Assembly: GCA_043779285.1 (NCBI GenBank)
Contig: JAYWEL010000150.1
Location: 1 to 22,467 of the forward strand
DNA length: 22,467 bases
Direction: 5' to 3'
Source: MGR-bin208 sp043779285
GTDB lineage: Bacteria; Bacteroidota; Bacteroidia; Chitinophagales; Chitinophagaceae
Shown here piece by piece: positions 1 through 8,265 of this stretch. Each line of letters opens with the position of its first letter. The first letter of the stretch is position 1. Below the pieces are notes generated by a model. The model worked only from the letters and a program-made list of their open reading frames with translations, had not been told where the DNA came from and ran no database searches. Both the position numbers and the translations under genes were made by a program.

Positions 1-1
1 C

Positions 2-385
2 CACTACCCTTTTCTAACAAAAGAGGTCAGGCAGCAAGTACTTTCTCCTATCAAAGAAAATGCACATAAAAAACAAATCTTTATTGACAGGTTGAATGGA
101 CATACAGAACATTTGCATTGCTTATTTGGACTAAACGCTGATATAACTATTGCTAAAACTTTGCAACTCCTGAAAGGAGAATCTGCTCACTGGATCAACG
201 AGCAACAACTGACTAAATCAAAGTTTGAATGGGCAGACGAATATTTTGCTGTATCGGTGAGCGAATCGGTATTAGATAAGGTAAGGGCATACATTGACGG
301 GCAAGAAGAGCATCATAAAAAAGTAACATTCATGCAGGAATATGGAGAGTTCATTAAGAAATATAGCTTCACAAATCAAGGCTAA
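2..385 (+). CDS. REP-associated tyrosine transposase (IS200-like Y1_Tnp), 5' end cut by window edge
   Basis: The frame is open from base 2 and ends at 385. It encodes the C-terminal part of an HUH single-strand transposase of the TnpA_REP/RAYT type. The HUH motif is seen as EHLHCLF a few residues after the nominal TTG at 92. The catalytic Tyr lies in the context VRAYIDGQEEHHKK, followed by the family-typical FMQEY. Because homologous-looking sequence continues upstream of the TTG (TKEVRQQ and onward), that TTG is not the real start. The family nicks and rejoins short palindromes. One such palindrome lies just downstream at 413-432. The protein is clearly different from the second copy at 21771. 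Confidence 0.85.
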   Translation, partial: HYPFLTKEVRQQVLSPIKENAHKKQIFIDRLNGHTEHLHCLFGLNADITIAKTLQLLKGESAHWINEQQLTKSKFEWADEYFAVSVSESVLDKVRAYIDGQEEHHKKVTFMQEYGEFIKKYSFTNQG

Positions 386-412
386 AGCCACAGGTATTGG
401 AGCATTTCGCAC

Positions 413-432
413 CTCCGCCTTAAAAGGCGGAG
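413..432. repeat. Perfect 20-bp palindrome downstream of the transposase
   Basis: The arms CTCCGCCTT and AAGGCGGAG enclose an AA centre. There is no T-run on either side, so this looks more like a REP-type palindrome of the adjacent transposase than a rho-independent terminator. It could still act as a bidirectional transcript end between the convergent genes. Confidence 0.6.
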
Positions 433-460
433 TTATGATTCCCGGCACATCAAAATTATT

Positions 461-1642
461 TTAACCCACTTTTATGTAGATTTTCTTTTTATCCAAATAG
501 TAACAAATTCCCCAATAGAATAAGATCATGATAATAGCATAAAATAAAGATCCATTCTCCGGTCTTCCCTGTATTGGTTTACATATATTCTCATAAAACC
601 AGCCAAACGGATTGATGTATTTCGGCATCCCATTATCATTCAACCCATTTTCAATTCTTATTAATCCCAGCACCCGGGGTAAAAATCCACTCAGTGCAAA
701 AACAAAAAGGGAATTTTTACCAAATACATCAAAAAACCGGCTGATCATTCCGCTGTATTTTTTAAACTCAATAAAATAGATCATAGTGGCAATGGTTAAT
801 ATTGCCAGTCCGGTAGTTACCACCGTATAAGAACTTGTCCATATTTTTTTGTTGATTGGGAAAACCTGGCTCCAGGCATACCCTGCGAGTAAAAATGCAA
901 CTGCAGCAATAAAGAGGCCGTTTACCATTTCTTCGGTCTTCCCTTTTTTTAGAATATAATCACCGATTAAATAGCCAAAAATAACCTGAACAATAGAAGG
1001 AATAGTGCTCATAATCCCTTCCGGATCAAACGGCACTCCTTCACCTTTATACATATGGGCTACACCAAGAATAGAGCTATCAACAGAAGTGCCAAACCAA
1101 CCAGTTATACTGAATGGATCACCTGGAGTTCCTAATACAACACATAAACCCCAATAAATCAGCAATAGGAGTAGGCCTATAAAAAAGGCTTTTATGAGTT
1201 TAAAATAATAAATAATTACAGCGGCAAAAAAATAGCACAAAGCAATTCTTTGCAATACACCGAAAATCCGGATACCGGATAAATCTCCTTTACTATTGAT
1301 CCATGTCCACCCTTTAACCACCAATTGATCATTTTGCCACATGAAAAAAGGATTCCAATTGAGAAAAATTCCAATCATAAAAATGAGTAAAGTTCTTTTA
1401 ATGATTTTTTTCCAAAAAGCGAAATCGCCAGCTGCTTCTAATTTTGGCATTACAAAAGCTAATGCATTACCTACAGCAAATAGGAAAAACGGAAACACCA
1501 GGTCAGTGGGGGTAAGTCCATGCCATGGGGCATGTTCCAAAGGGTCGTAAATATGCGACCAGGATCCGGGGTTGTTAACTAAAATCATCAGAGCAATTGT
1601 GGCACCACGAAAGACATCTAAAGAATAAAATCGCTGATTCAA
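461..1642 (-). CDS. HGSNAT/DUF5009-type multispanning acyltransferase
   Basis: The 393-aa integral membrane protein begins with SLDVFRGATIALMILVNNPG, followed by WHGLTPTDLVFPFFLF. This is the hallmark N-terminus of the heparan-alpha-glucosaminide N-acetyltransferase/DUF5009 family, which acetylates sugars across a membrane using acetyl-CoA. About ten hydrophobic segments are visible, and the conserved Asp/Arg (DVFRG) and His (WHG) are present. The start is a TTG at 1640-1642. There is no in-frame ATG between the upstream stop (about 1703-1705) and the conserved region, so TTG is the best start. The gene is divergent from the polysaccharide operon and may modify glycans, but the substrate is unknown. 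Membership of the polysaccharide pathway is inference. Confidence 0.82.
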   Translation of the reverse strand: MNQRFYSLDVFRGATIALMILVNNPGSWSHIYDPLEHAPWHGLTPTDLVFPFFLFAVGNALAFVMPKLEAAGDFAFWKKIIKRTLLIFMIGIFLNWNPFFMWQNDQLVVKGWTWINSKGDLSGIRIFGVLQRIALCYFFAAVIIYYFKLIKAFFIGLLLLLIYWGLCVVLGTPGDPFSITGWFGTSVDSSILGVAHMYKGEGVPFDPEGIMSTIPSIVQVIFGYLIGDYILKKGKTEEMVNGLFIAAVAFLLAGYAWSQVFPINKKIWTSSYTVVTTGLAILTIATMIYFIEFKKYSGMISRFFDVFGKNSLFVFALSGFLPRVLGLIRIENGLNDNGMPKYINPFGWFYENICKPIQGRPENGSLFYAIIMILFYWGICYYLDKKKIYIKVG

Positions 1643-1715
1643 ATTAAATATTTTATGTTTTAAAAACCGATGTGTTGATTTTAATGAATTCCTTAAGACA
1701 AATTAGTTTAATTAT

Positions 1716-1723
1716 CAAATCTA
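1716..1723 (-). promoter_or_regulatory. Candidate -7 element for the acyltransferase gene
   Basis: Read on the minus strand the octamer is TAGATTTG, a full match to the Bacteroidota -7 consensus TAnnTTTG. It lies about 75 bases before the TTG start. A -33 TTTG at normal spacing was not seen, so the call rests on the -7 element alone. Confidence 0.4.
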
Positions 1724-1830
1724 AATGATAAAATTGTTGTTTGCATTATTTATCAACATAGTTTAATAACTACTTCATTTTCTGTGAATTTTAAATGGTT
1801 ATCACTCCCATATTCATAATAAATTCGCAT

Positions 1831-1838
1831 TATATTTG
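1831..1838 (+). promoter_or_regulatory. Candidate -7 element of the polysaccharide operon promoter
   Basis: TATATTTG matches TAnnTTTG and sits about 118 bases upstream of the GTG start of the antiterminator gene. It would give a leader of roughly 110 nt. No clear -33 TTTG is visible. The rest of 1643-1955 holds no open gene, only AT-rich DNA between divergent promoters. Confidence 0.45.
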
Positions 1839-1927
1839 TAGGAATTGAAATCAACTAAAATAAGTTGAAATCAAGTTTCGTTAAACTGTTTTATCAGGCC
1901 ATTTTAAAAATTACATGTGACTGAGCT

Positions 1928-1939
1928 GGCGAAGCTATG
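1928..1939 (+). promoter_or_regulatory. ops/pause-like element in the leader of the antiterminator gene
   Basis: GGCGAAGCTATG begins with the same four bases as the E. coli ops element (GGCG) and ends with the same TG. It fits the general RNA polymerase pause pattern, with GG at -11/-10, a pyrimidine at -1 and G at +1. It lies 17 bases before the start of an RfaH/UpxY-like gene, where a recruitment pause would be expected. Function is inferred from position and partial similarity only. Confidence 0.3.
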
Positions 1940-1955
1940 TAAATAAGCGAAAGAA

Positions 1956-2462
1956 GTGAATCCAAAATGGTATGCAATATATACAAGGCCCCGATGGGAA
2001 AAAAAGGTTCATCTGCTTTTGCAGCAGAAGGATATAGAAAGTTATTGCCCATTAAACAGGGTTAGAAAAAAATGGAGTGACCGGATAAAAATTGTACATG
2101 AACCATTATTTAAATCCTATGTTTTTGTAAAAATATTGGATGTGGACAAATCTTTAGTTCGATTAACAACCGGTGTTATGAACTTTATTTATTGGGATGG
2201 AAAACCAGCTATTATCCGGGAAAAAGAAATTCATATCATCAAAAAATTTCTGAATGAATACGATGATGTAACGGTAGAAAAAATTCAATTAGAAAAAAAT
2301 GAACGGGTGCATATTGATGCAGGTCCATTGATGGGACTGGAAGGAAAAATTATTGAAATCAGGTCTAAAACAGTGAAAGTTATTATTGATAGTTTAGGCT
2401 ATGCATTAGTGGCTACAATTGAAAGAACTAAATTATCTTCGGCAAAATTAAAAATTAAATAA
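1956..2462 (+). CDS. UpxY/RfaH-like specialised NusG antiterminator
   Basis: This 168-aa protein has an N-terminal NGN domain opening with KWYAIYTRPRWEKKV and including the typical LFKSYVFVKI segment. A C-terminal KOW-type domain follows (about residues 112-150: GPLMGLEGKIIEI). NusG paralogues of this kind in Bacteroidota (UpxY) precede capsule or exopolysaccharide operons and let RNA polymerase read through the long leader and operon. The start is a GTG at 1956; an in-frame TAA at 1944 excludes anything further upstream. The gene is first in a co-directional run with the export genes, 10 bases before the next gene, which supports operon-specific antitermination. Confidence 0.88.
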   Translation: MNPKWYAIYTRPRWEKKVHLLLQQKDIESYCPLNRVRKKWSDRIKIVHEPLFKSYVFVKILDVDKSLVRLTTGVMNFIYWDGKPAIIREKEIHIIKKFLNEYDDVTVEKIQLEKNERVHIDAGPLMGLEGKIIEIRSKTVKVIIDSLGYALVATIERTKLSSAKLKIK

Positions 2463-2472
2463 AGCAACAATA

Positions 2473-3237
2473 ATGAGATCAATTATTACGCTTCTATTCG
2501 CAGCTTTGTTTTTTACTTCTTGCACTACACAAAAAAGGGCAGTTTATAATTATCTCGAAGACATCACCGATACCACACTAAAGGCAAGTGTTTTTATTGC
2601 CGAACCCATCATTCAAAAAAATGATCTTTTATCTATTCAGATCAGCAGTGCTAGTTTAGACCCCACCGTGGATGGACTTTATAATATGCAAATGCAACAA
2701 GGTGGGGCCCAGAGTCAACAAATGATGGGCTACCTGGTAGATATTTATGGTAAAATAGAAATGCCCAGAATTGGAGAATTATATGTGGAAGGTTTGACAA
2801 AAAACAAACTGAGTGAATTGATAAAATCCAAGCTGGTCAATTTATTAACACAGCCTATTATTACAGTCCGGTTTTTAAATTACCGGATAACTGTTTTGGG
2901 AGAAGTGGGTAGCCCGGGTGTATTAACTATACCATCAGAACGCTTGACCATTTTAGAAGCCATCGGAATGGCAGGAGGGGTTTCGGAATTTGGCAAAATT
3001 AAACAAGTAAAAGTGCTACGCGAAAATGATGGTGTTCGCAGCATGGGTACGTTGGATCTTACGTCAAAAAAAATATTCGAATCAAATTATTATCAATTGC
3101 AACAGAACGATGTTATTCTGGTAGATCAAAATCAGTATAAATTGATGCAAACGCAACAACAAAGACTAACTCAGCAAATCAGTTTTGCGTTAACGTTAAT
3201 TACAACAACTGCATTACTTTTTAATATTTTTCGTTAA
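2473..3237 (+). CDS. Wza-like polysaccharide export outer-membrane lipoprotein
   Basis: The 254-aa protein begins with a lipoprotein signal peptide. Its hydrophobic stretch ends in the lipobox FTSC, predicting Cys17 as the lipidated residue. It continues with a Poly_export domain (about residues 40-130) that includes the GYLVDIYGKIEMPRIGEL segment. An SLBB-type domain follows (about 133-195: VLGEVGSPGVLTIP, then LEAIGMAGG). The C-terminus is a hydrophobic segment (about 235-254) suited to outer-membrane insertion. Wza-type proteins form the outer-membrane channel for capsule or exopolysaccharide together with a Wzc co-polymerase, which is encoded next (31-base gap). Confidence 0.9.
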   Translation: MRSIITLLFAALFFTSCTTQKRAVYNYLEDITDTTLKASVFIAEPIIQKNDLLSIQISSASLDPTVDGLYNMQMQQGGAQSQQMMGYLVDIYGKIEMPRIGELYVEGLTKNKLSELIKSKLVNLLTQPIITVRFLNYRITVLGEVGSPGVLTIPSERLTILEAIGMAGGVSEFGKIKQVKVLRENDGVRSMGTLDLTSKKIFESNYYQLQQNDVILVDQNQYKLMQTQQQRLTQQISFALTLITTTALLFNIFR

Positions 3238-3268
3238 AAGGATAAAATAACCCCAATAACATAATTAC

Positions 3269-5650
3269 ATGCAAGACGAATTATACTTTCAAAATGAAGC
3301 GGAAGGTTTGGGAGTCAAGGATCTGTTTTTTAAATACATCCGGTTTTTACCCCTGATTATTTTATCAGTTTCCATTGCTCTTTTCGGGGCTTATATTTAT
3401 TTAAGATATACACTGCCCGAATTTCAGACGGTGGGTACATTATTGATCAAAAATGAAAGTAGTGGCCGAGGCGATAAGTTTGAGGAATTATTCATGAGTC
3501 AGAATACCCAGAATATTCAAAATGATCTGGAGGTATTAAAGTCGAGACAATTAATGGAACGGGTAGTTCGTCAAAAAAACCTGAATGTTAACTATTATGC
3601 TGTTGGAAAAATAAAGTCTCCCAATATTTATACCGATGGTCCTTTTGTTTTAGATGCATTCGAAGTATATGACTCATCGAGCAATCATAGTATAAATGTA
3701 AGGCTGGAGGGAAATGATCAGTTTACATTGAATGGAGAATCAGTAAAATTTAAATTCGGTCAGTTAGTAAAAAATAATTTTGGCGTATTTCGTTTGCAAA
3801 AAACAATTGCAGGAGGAAATTCCGGTGAGTACAATATTGTTTGGCAACCGGTAAGGTCTGCAGCTTCTAATTTGGTTCAAAACCTAGCTGTATTACCTAA
3901 ATCAAATGGAACCGGAATTCTGATCTTGACTTTAAAAGGGCCACATCCTTTACAAGGTGCCGATGTTATTAATCAGTTAATGATTGAATATCAAAAATAC
4001 AGTGTAGAAGAAAAGAATGAGAAGGTTATTCAGACACTTAATTTTATAGATGACCGATCTGTGTTGATTGGAAAAGAACTGGATAGTGTACAGAAAAACT
4101 TATTGAATTATCAGCAGGCAAATAACCTTATAGACATTGAAACACAATCGGCCGAAAATTTTTCAAAACAAATTGAATACGATGCGAAAATTAATGAACA
4201 GCAGGCACAATTAGGGTTGGTTGAAATTTTGCAGAATTATTTAAAAGACAAGCGGAATAATTTTACCAATGTTCCTTCTTCCCTTGGTCTTGGAGATGGT
4301 ACATTAAATGGATTGATTGGAGGATATAATCAAATTCAGTTGGAACGAAAAACCATGGTGGATGGAGGTATTCCGGCAACTAATCCGTTGGTTAAACAAA
4401 AAGATGATCAGATTGAAAAAATCCGCGAAAATATTATTGAGGGGTTGTCGAATTTAAAAAAGCTTTCCAATGTATTACTTACTGATTTAAAAACGAAGAA
4501 TGCATTAACGAAGAATTCGATCAAAGAACTTCCGGCAAAAACACTGGAATTTTTTGAGTTAAAAAGACAGGTTGAAGGGAAACAGGAATTATATAAAATT
4601 TTGTTGGAAAAAAGAGAAGAGACCGCCATATCCAGAGCTGCAACAACGGCCAACTCTAAAATTGTAGAAAAAGCATTTCCTAACCTCACACCCATAAAAC
4701 CAATAGCAAGAACAATACAATTGTATGCCATATTAATTGGTATAGCTATTCCGGCATTATTAATTTTTATTGCGGAAGTTAGCAATGATAAAATTCAAAC
4801 AAGGAGTGATATTGAAAAAATAACCGATTCGCCAATTCTCGGAGAAGTTGGACACTCTTATGATGAAAAGAGTATGGTTGTTACAAAAACTAACCGGGGA
4901 ATGGTAGCCGAGCAGTTCCGAATCATCCGGTCCAACCTGCAGTTTATTATTGGAAAAGTGGAGAAACCGGTCATCCTGGTTACTTCTTCTTTTAGTGGCG
5001 AAGGAAAATCTTTTGTGAGTCTGAATGTAGGTGCTGTTATGGCTCTGGCAGGAAAGAAAACCATTGTTTTAGAGTTTGATATCCGGAAGCCCAAAATAAT
5101 GATTTGTTTGAATCTTCCGAAATCTTCGGGAATCACCCATTTTGTGTTGGGAAAATCCACATTGGATGAATTGCCTGTACAGGTTCCGGATACTGAAAAT
5201 CTGTATGTACTTCCATGCGGACCAGTGCCACCAAATCCGGCTGAGTTTTTATTAGATCCGAATATTGCCATTTTATTTCAGCATTTAAAAGAAAAATTTG
5301 ATGTCATCATTATAGATACTGCACCAATTGGAATGGTCAGTGATGCTATGACACTGGGAGAATTTTCAAATAATACATTGTTTATTGTAAGACAAGGCTA
5401 TACTTTCAAGAAGCAGGTGACATTGGTACAGGAATTATATACCCAAAAGAAAATGCCGAAAATATCGGTTATCATCAATGACGTTCAAACTAAGCCGGGC
5501 TATGGATACTATGGCTATGGAAGGTATGGTTATGGCTATGGAACAAGTAAAGGAGGATACTATGAAGAAGAAACTCCGAAAAATAAATTTTTCGATAAAT
5601 ACCTTTCCATATTTGATATCAAAAAATGGAAATCAAGATTTTTTAAATAA
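3269..5650 (+). CDS. Wzc-like polysaccharide co-polymerase and tyrosine autokinase (BY-kinase)
   Basis: This 793-aa inner-membrane protein has an N-terminal Wzz domain between two membrane segments (about residues 27-50 and 485-505), with a long periplasmic coiled region between them. The cytoplasmic BY-kinase domain carries Walker A SGEGKS (576-581), Walker A' with Asp604 (VLEFDIRKP) and Walker B VIIIDTAP (Asp683). The C-terminal tail has a dense Tyr/Gly cluster (about 744-770) where trans-autophosphorylation occurs in this family. It follows the Wza-like gene directly, and the two proteins form the export complex controlling chain length. The tail is unusually regular because it is encoded by GGCTATGG-like triplet repeats around 5500-5545. 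Confidence 0.93.
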   Translation: MQDELYFQNEAEGLGVKDLFFKYIRFLPLIILSVSIALFGAYIYLRYTLPEFQTVGTLLIKNESSGRGDKFEELFMSQNTQNIQNDLEVLKSRQLMERVVRQKNLNVNYYAVGKIKSPNIYTDGPFVLDAFEVYDSSSNHSINVRLEGNDQFTLNGESVKFKFGQLVKNNFGVFRLQKTIAGGNSGEYNIVWQPVRSAASNLVQNLAVLPKSNGTGILILTLKGPHPLQGADVINQLMIEYQKYSVEEKNEKVIQTLNFIDDRSVLIGKELDSVQKNLLNYQQANNLIDIETQSAENFSKQIEYDAKINEQQAQLGLVEILQNYLKDKRNNFTNVPSSLGLGDGTLNGLIGGYNQIQLERKTMVDGGIPATNPLVKQKDDQIEKIRENIIEGLSNLKKLSNVLLTDLKTKNALTKNSIKELPAKTLEFFELKRQVEGKQELYKILLEKREETAISRAATTANSKIVEKAFPNLTPIKPIARTIQLYAILIGIAIPALLIFIAEVSNDKIQTRSDIEKITDSPILGEVGHSYDEKSMVVTKTNRGMVAEQFRIIRSNLQFIIGKVEKPVILVTSSFSGEGKSFVSLNVGAVMALAGKKTIVLEFDIRKPKIMICLNLPKSSGITHFVLGKSTLDELPVQVPDTENLYVLPCGPVPPNPAEFLLDPNIAILFQHLKEKFDVIIIDTAPIGMVSDAMTLGEFSNNTLFIVRQGYTFKKQVTLVQELYTQKKMPKISVIINDVQTKPGYGYYGYGRYGYGYGTSKGGYYEEETPKNKFFDKYLSIFDIKKWKSRFFK

Positions 5651-5677
5651 AGTAACCAAAACTAATTTTTTAGCATA

Positions 5678-6640
5678 ATGAAAATTCTGGTTACTGGAGG
5701 AGCAGGTTTTATCGGTTCCAATCTTGCAGAAAAGCTGTTAAGTGATGAACGGATAAATTTGGTAAGAGTGTTGGATGATTTATCAACAGGAAGCAGAAAG
5801 AATATAGAGCAACTTATTTCAAATAATAAGTTTGAATTTGTGGAAGGAGACATCCGTGATTATAATACATGTCTTGGGGCTTGCGAAGGAATAGACTTCA
5901 TTTCCCATCAGGCAGCATTGGGTTCGGTGCCCCGTTCCATCAATGATCCCTTAACTACAAACAATGTAAACATCACCGGAACATTAAATGTTTTTACTGC
6001 TGCAAAAGAATCAGGAATAAAAAGAATTGTTTATGCAGCCAGTTCATCTACATACGGCGATCATCCAGACTTACCAAAGCAGGAAGACAAAATAGGCAAC
6101 CCACTTTCGCCATATGCAGTTACCAAATATGTAAATGAGTTGTACGCATCAGTTTATGCAAAGGTTTACGGATTGGAATTAATTGGGTTAAGATATTTTA
6201 ATATTTTCGGACCCCGGCAAAACCCTGAAGGTTCATATGCTGCTGTAATACCATTATTTATAAATGCGCTGCTTAAGAATGAGGCTCCAACCATCAATGG
6301 TGACGGAAGTCATAGCCGTGATTTTACTTTTGTAGATAATGCTGTTCAGGCTAATATAAAAGCTTTATTTACTGAAAATGAAAAAGCAATAAACCAGGTT
6401 TATAATATTGCCTGCGGAGATCAAACTACTTTATTACAATTATTTGAAAGTTTAAGGAAGGAAGCCGGTACTGATTTGCAACCAAACCTTGGTCCGGAAA
6501 GAATCGGCGATGTAAAACATAGCCTGGCCGATATTTCAAAAGCAAAAGAATTATTAGGTTATAGTCCGGAAGTGTTGATAGAAGATGGGCTTCGGAAAAC
6601 ATTTGAATGGTACAAGGGGGAATTGTTGAGAGGTTTATAA
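5678..6640 (+). CDS. wbpP: UDP-N-acetylglucosamine 4-epimerase, WbpP/WbgU-like
   Basis: A 320-aa extended SDR protein interconverting UDP-GlcNAc and UDP-GalNAc (or their uronic forms). The NAD-binding TGGAGFIG is at residues 6-13. Catalytic features are SSSTYG (122-127) and Tyr146xxxLys150. HQAALGSVPRSINDPL and SSSTYGDHPDLPKQED are characteristic of the WbpP/TviC/WbgU group rather than GalE. It starts 27 bases after the BY-kinase stop and so continues the operon. It supplies GalNAc-type precursors for the polysaccharide. The gene is followed immediately by the GTTGAG repeat arm at 6640. Confidence 0.85.
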   Translation: MKILVTGGAGFIGSNLAEKLLSDERINLVRVLDDLSTGSRKNIEQLISNNKFEFVEGDIRDYNTCLGACEGIDFISHQAALGSVPRSINDPLTTNNVNITGTLNVFTAAKESGIKRIVYAASSSTYGDHPDLPKQEDKIGNPLSPYAVTKYVNELYASVYAKVYGLELIGLRYFNIFGPRQNPEGSYAAVIPLFINALLKNEAPTINGDGSHSRDFTFVDNAVQANIKALFTENEKAINQVYNIACGDQTTLLQLFESLRKEAGTDLQPNLGPERIGDVKHSLADISKAKELLGYSPEVLIEDGLRKTFEWYKGELLRGL

Positions 6641-6676
6641 GTTGAGGAGTTGAGGGTTGAGTTGTTTAGCGTTGAG
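6640..6676. repeat. Left GTTGAG-type repeat arm
   Basis: Short degenerate units of GTTGAGGAG/GTTGAGGGTTGAG start at the epimerase stop. They are the reverse complement of the CTCAAC array at 7041-7114, so the two arrays form inverted flanks around the broken IVP gene. Confidence 0.7.
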
Positions 6677-6714
6677 TAAAACAATAACCTTTTATCAATA
6701 TTTTTTATTTATAT

Positions 6715-7035
6715 ATTTATATCCATTTGAAAAACTTGAAGTTTGGCAATTGTCAAAAGTAATGGTTGTCAAAGTTTATAAGTTAACTGCTGCTTTTCCA
6801 GATTCAGAAAAATTTGGGATTGTAAGTCAAATCAGAAGAGCAGCGATTTCAGTTTCTTCAAACCTTGCAGAAGGAACAGGTAGGAATTCTGCTAAAGATC
6901 AAGCATATTTTTATAGTATTTTTTATAGTAGTCTAATGGATTTCTCAAGAAGACTTAGATTCAATACGGATAGAGATTGAAACAATTTCCAAAATGATAA
7001 ATTCACTTCGAAAGTCAATATTGAAAAAAGAGTGA
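6715..7035 (+). pseudogene. Broken four-helix-bundle (S23/IVP-like) protein gene
   Basis: One frame encodes PFEKLEVWQ, then QIRRAAISVSSNLAEG and FYSSLM, clearly the four-helix-bundle family also seen intact at 21074. After codon 6936-6938 the frame runs out of homology and stops at 6976-6980. The family C-terminus continues in the next frame from 6937 (WISQEDLDSIRIEIETISK and onward) to a TGA at 7033-7035. Gapless alignment to the intact copy implies that about 41 bases, including about 13 codons, have been lost. No ATG precedes the PFEKLEVW segment at the expected place, so the start is also damaged. The family is related to 23S rRNA intervening-sequence proteins and Avd, and its cellular role is uncertain. 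Confidence 0.8.
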
Positions 7036-7040
7036 CGAAG

Positions 7041-7114
7041 ATCTAAACACCTCAACATCTCAACAACTCAACAACAAACATCTCAACATCTCAACTCTAA
7101 ACGCTCAACAACTA
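7041..7114. repeat. Right CTCAAC repeat array
   Basis: Tandem degenerate units CTCAACATCTCAACAACTC run from 7041 to just before the rfbB start. They are inverted relative to 6640-6676. The same units run on into the rfbB coding sequence (7131-7160). Confidence 0.75.
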
Positions 7115-7117
7115 GAA

Positions 7118-8221
7118 ATGAGTAACGACAAACTCAACATTTCAACCTCTCAACAACAAACCATCCTCATTACCGGTGGTGCCGGATTTATCGGGTCGCA
7201 TGTTGTACGATTATTTGTAAATAAATATCCCGGATACCGCATTATAAATCTGGATGCATTGACCTATGCCGGAAATCTCGAAAATTTAAAAGATATTGAA
7301 GGGGCTGCAAATTATGTTTTTGAAAAAATAAATATTCTTGACACCGTTGAGTTGGAAAGAGTTTTTGATCAATATAAACCAAAAGCGGTTATTCATCTGG
7401 CGGCAGAATCGCATGTAGATCGTTCCATTGTATCGCCATTAGATTTTGTTTATACAAACGTAATTGGTACCGTTAATTTATTGATGGCAGCAAAAAAAAG
7501 TTGGGCCTCAACCCTCAACTCTCAACCCTCAACTCTCAACCGCTTCTACCATGTATCTACCGATGAAGTGTACGGGGCTTTAGGAGAAACAGGACTGTTT
7601 ACAGAGAAAACGCCGTATGATCCACACTCTCCCTATAGTGCTTCAAAGGCTTCTTCCGATCATTTTGTAAGAGCTTATCACGACACCTACGCGTTACCGG
7701 TTGTTATCAGTAATTGTTCAAATAATTATGGCCCCAATCATTTCCCCGAAAAATTGATTCCTCTTTTTATCAATAATATTTTACAGAAAAAACCGTTGCC
7801 GGTTTATGGCGATGGAAATTATACAAGAGATTGGCTTTATGTAAAAGATCATGCTATTGCCATTGATAACGTTTTTCACAATGGTAAAAATGGAGAAACA
7901 TATAATATCGGCGGCTTTAACGAGTGGAAAAATATTGACCTTGTGAAATTGCTTTGCAAACAAATGGACGAAAAACTAGGCAATCCTTCAGGAACAAGCG
8001 ACCAATTGATAAGTTTTGTAAAAGACCGTCCCGGACACGATTTGCGATATGCCATTGATGCATCCAAAATAAATAAGGAATTGGGTTGGAAACCGAGTGT
8101 CACATTTGAAGAAGGTCTTTCACTGACAATTGACTGGTATTTCGAAAATGCGGAATGGCTGACACATGTCACCTCCGGTGCTTATCAGCACTATTACGAT
8201 AACATGTACAACGGCAGATGA
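7118..8221 (+). CDS. rfbB: dTDP-glucose 4,6-dehydratase
   Basis: The 367-aa extended SDR enzyme converts dTDP-glucose to dTDP-4-keto-6-deoxyglucose. ITGGAGFIGSHVVRLF (residues 18-33) binds NAD. The catalytic Thr148-Asp149-Glu150 lies in HVSTDEVYG, and Tyr173xxxLys177 in YSASK. Two parts are odd: residues 2-14 and 130-141 (ASTLNSQPSTLN) are encoded by the CTCAAC repeat, and the second lies just before the catalytic HVSTDE strand where family members vary in length. Both repeat stretches keep the frame, so the enzyme may still be active. The partner RfbA is encoded at 10589; RmlC and RmlD are absent from the window. Confidence 0.92.
   Translation: MSNDKLNISTSQQQTILITGGAGFIGSHVVRLFVNKYPGYRIINLDALTYAGNLENLKDIEGAANYVFEKINILDTVELERVFDQYKPKAVIHLAAESHVDRSIVSPLDFVYTNVIGTVNLLMAAKKSWASTLNSQPSTLNRFYHVSTDEVYGALGETGLFTEKTPYDPHSPYSASKASSDHFVRAYHDTYALPVVISNCSNNYGPNHFPEKLIPLFINNILQKKPLPVYGDGNYTRDWLYVKDHAIAIDNVFHNGKNGETYNIGGFNEWKNIDLVKLLCKQMDEKLGNPSGTSDQLISFVKDRPGHDLRYAIDASKINKELGWKPSVTFEEGLSLTIDWYFENAEWLTHVTSGAYQHYYDNMYNGR
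7505..7541. repeat. CTCAAC repeat inside the rfbB coding sequence
   Basis: About 36 bases consisting of CCTCAACCCTCAACTCTCAA-type units are read in frame as ASTLNSQPSTLN. They match the intergenic arrays at 7041, 19321 and 20994-21060. Confidence 0.85.
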
Positions 8222-8265
8222 CTCTTAATCACTAAACATCTAAACCCTTAACCTCTCAACTCTCC

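Noticed and set aside
413..432. Rho-independent terminator
   Set aside because: The stem is good but there is no T-run on either strand, so it was listed as a REP-like palindrome.
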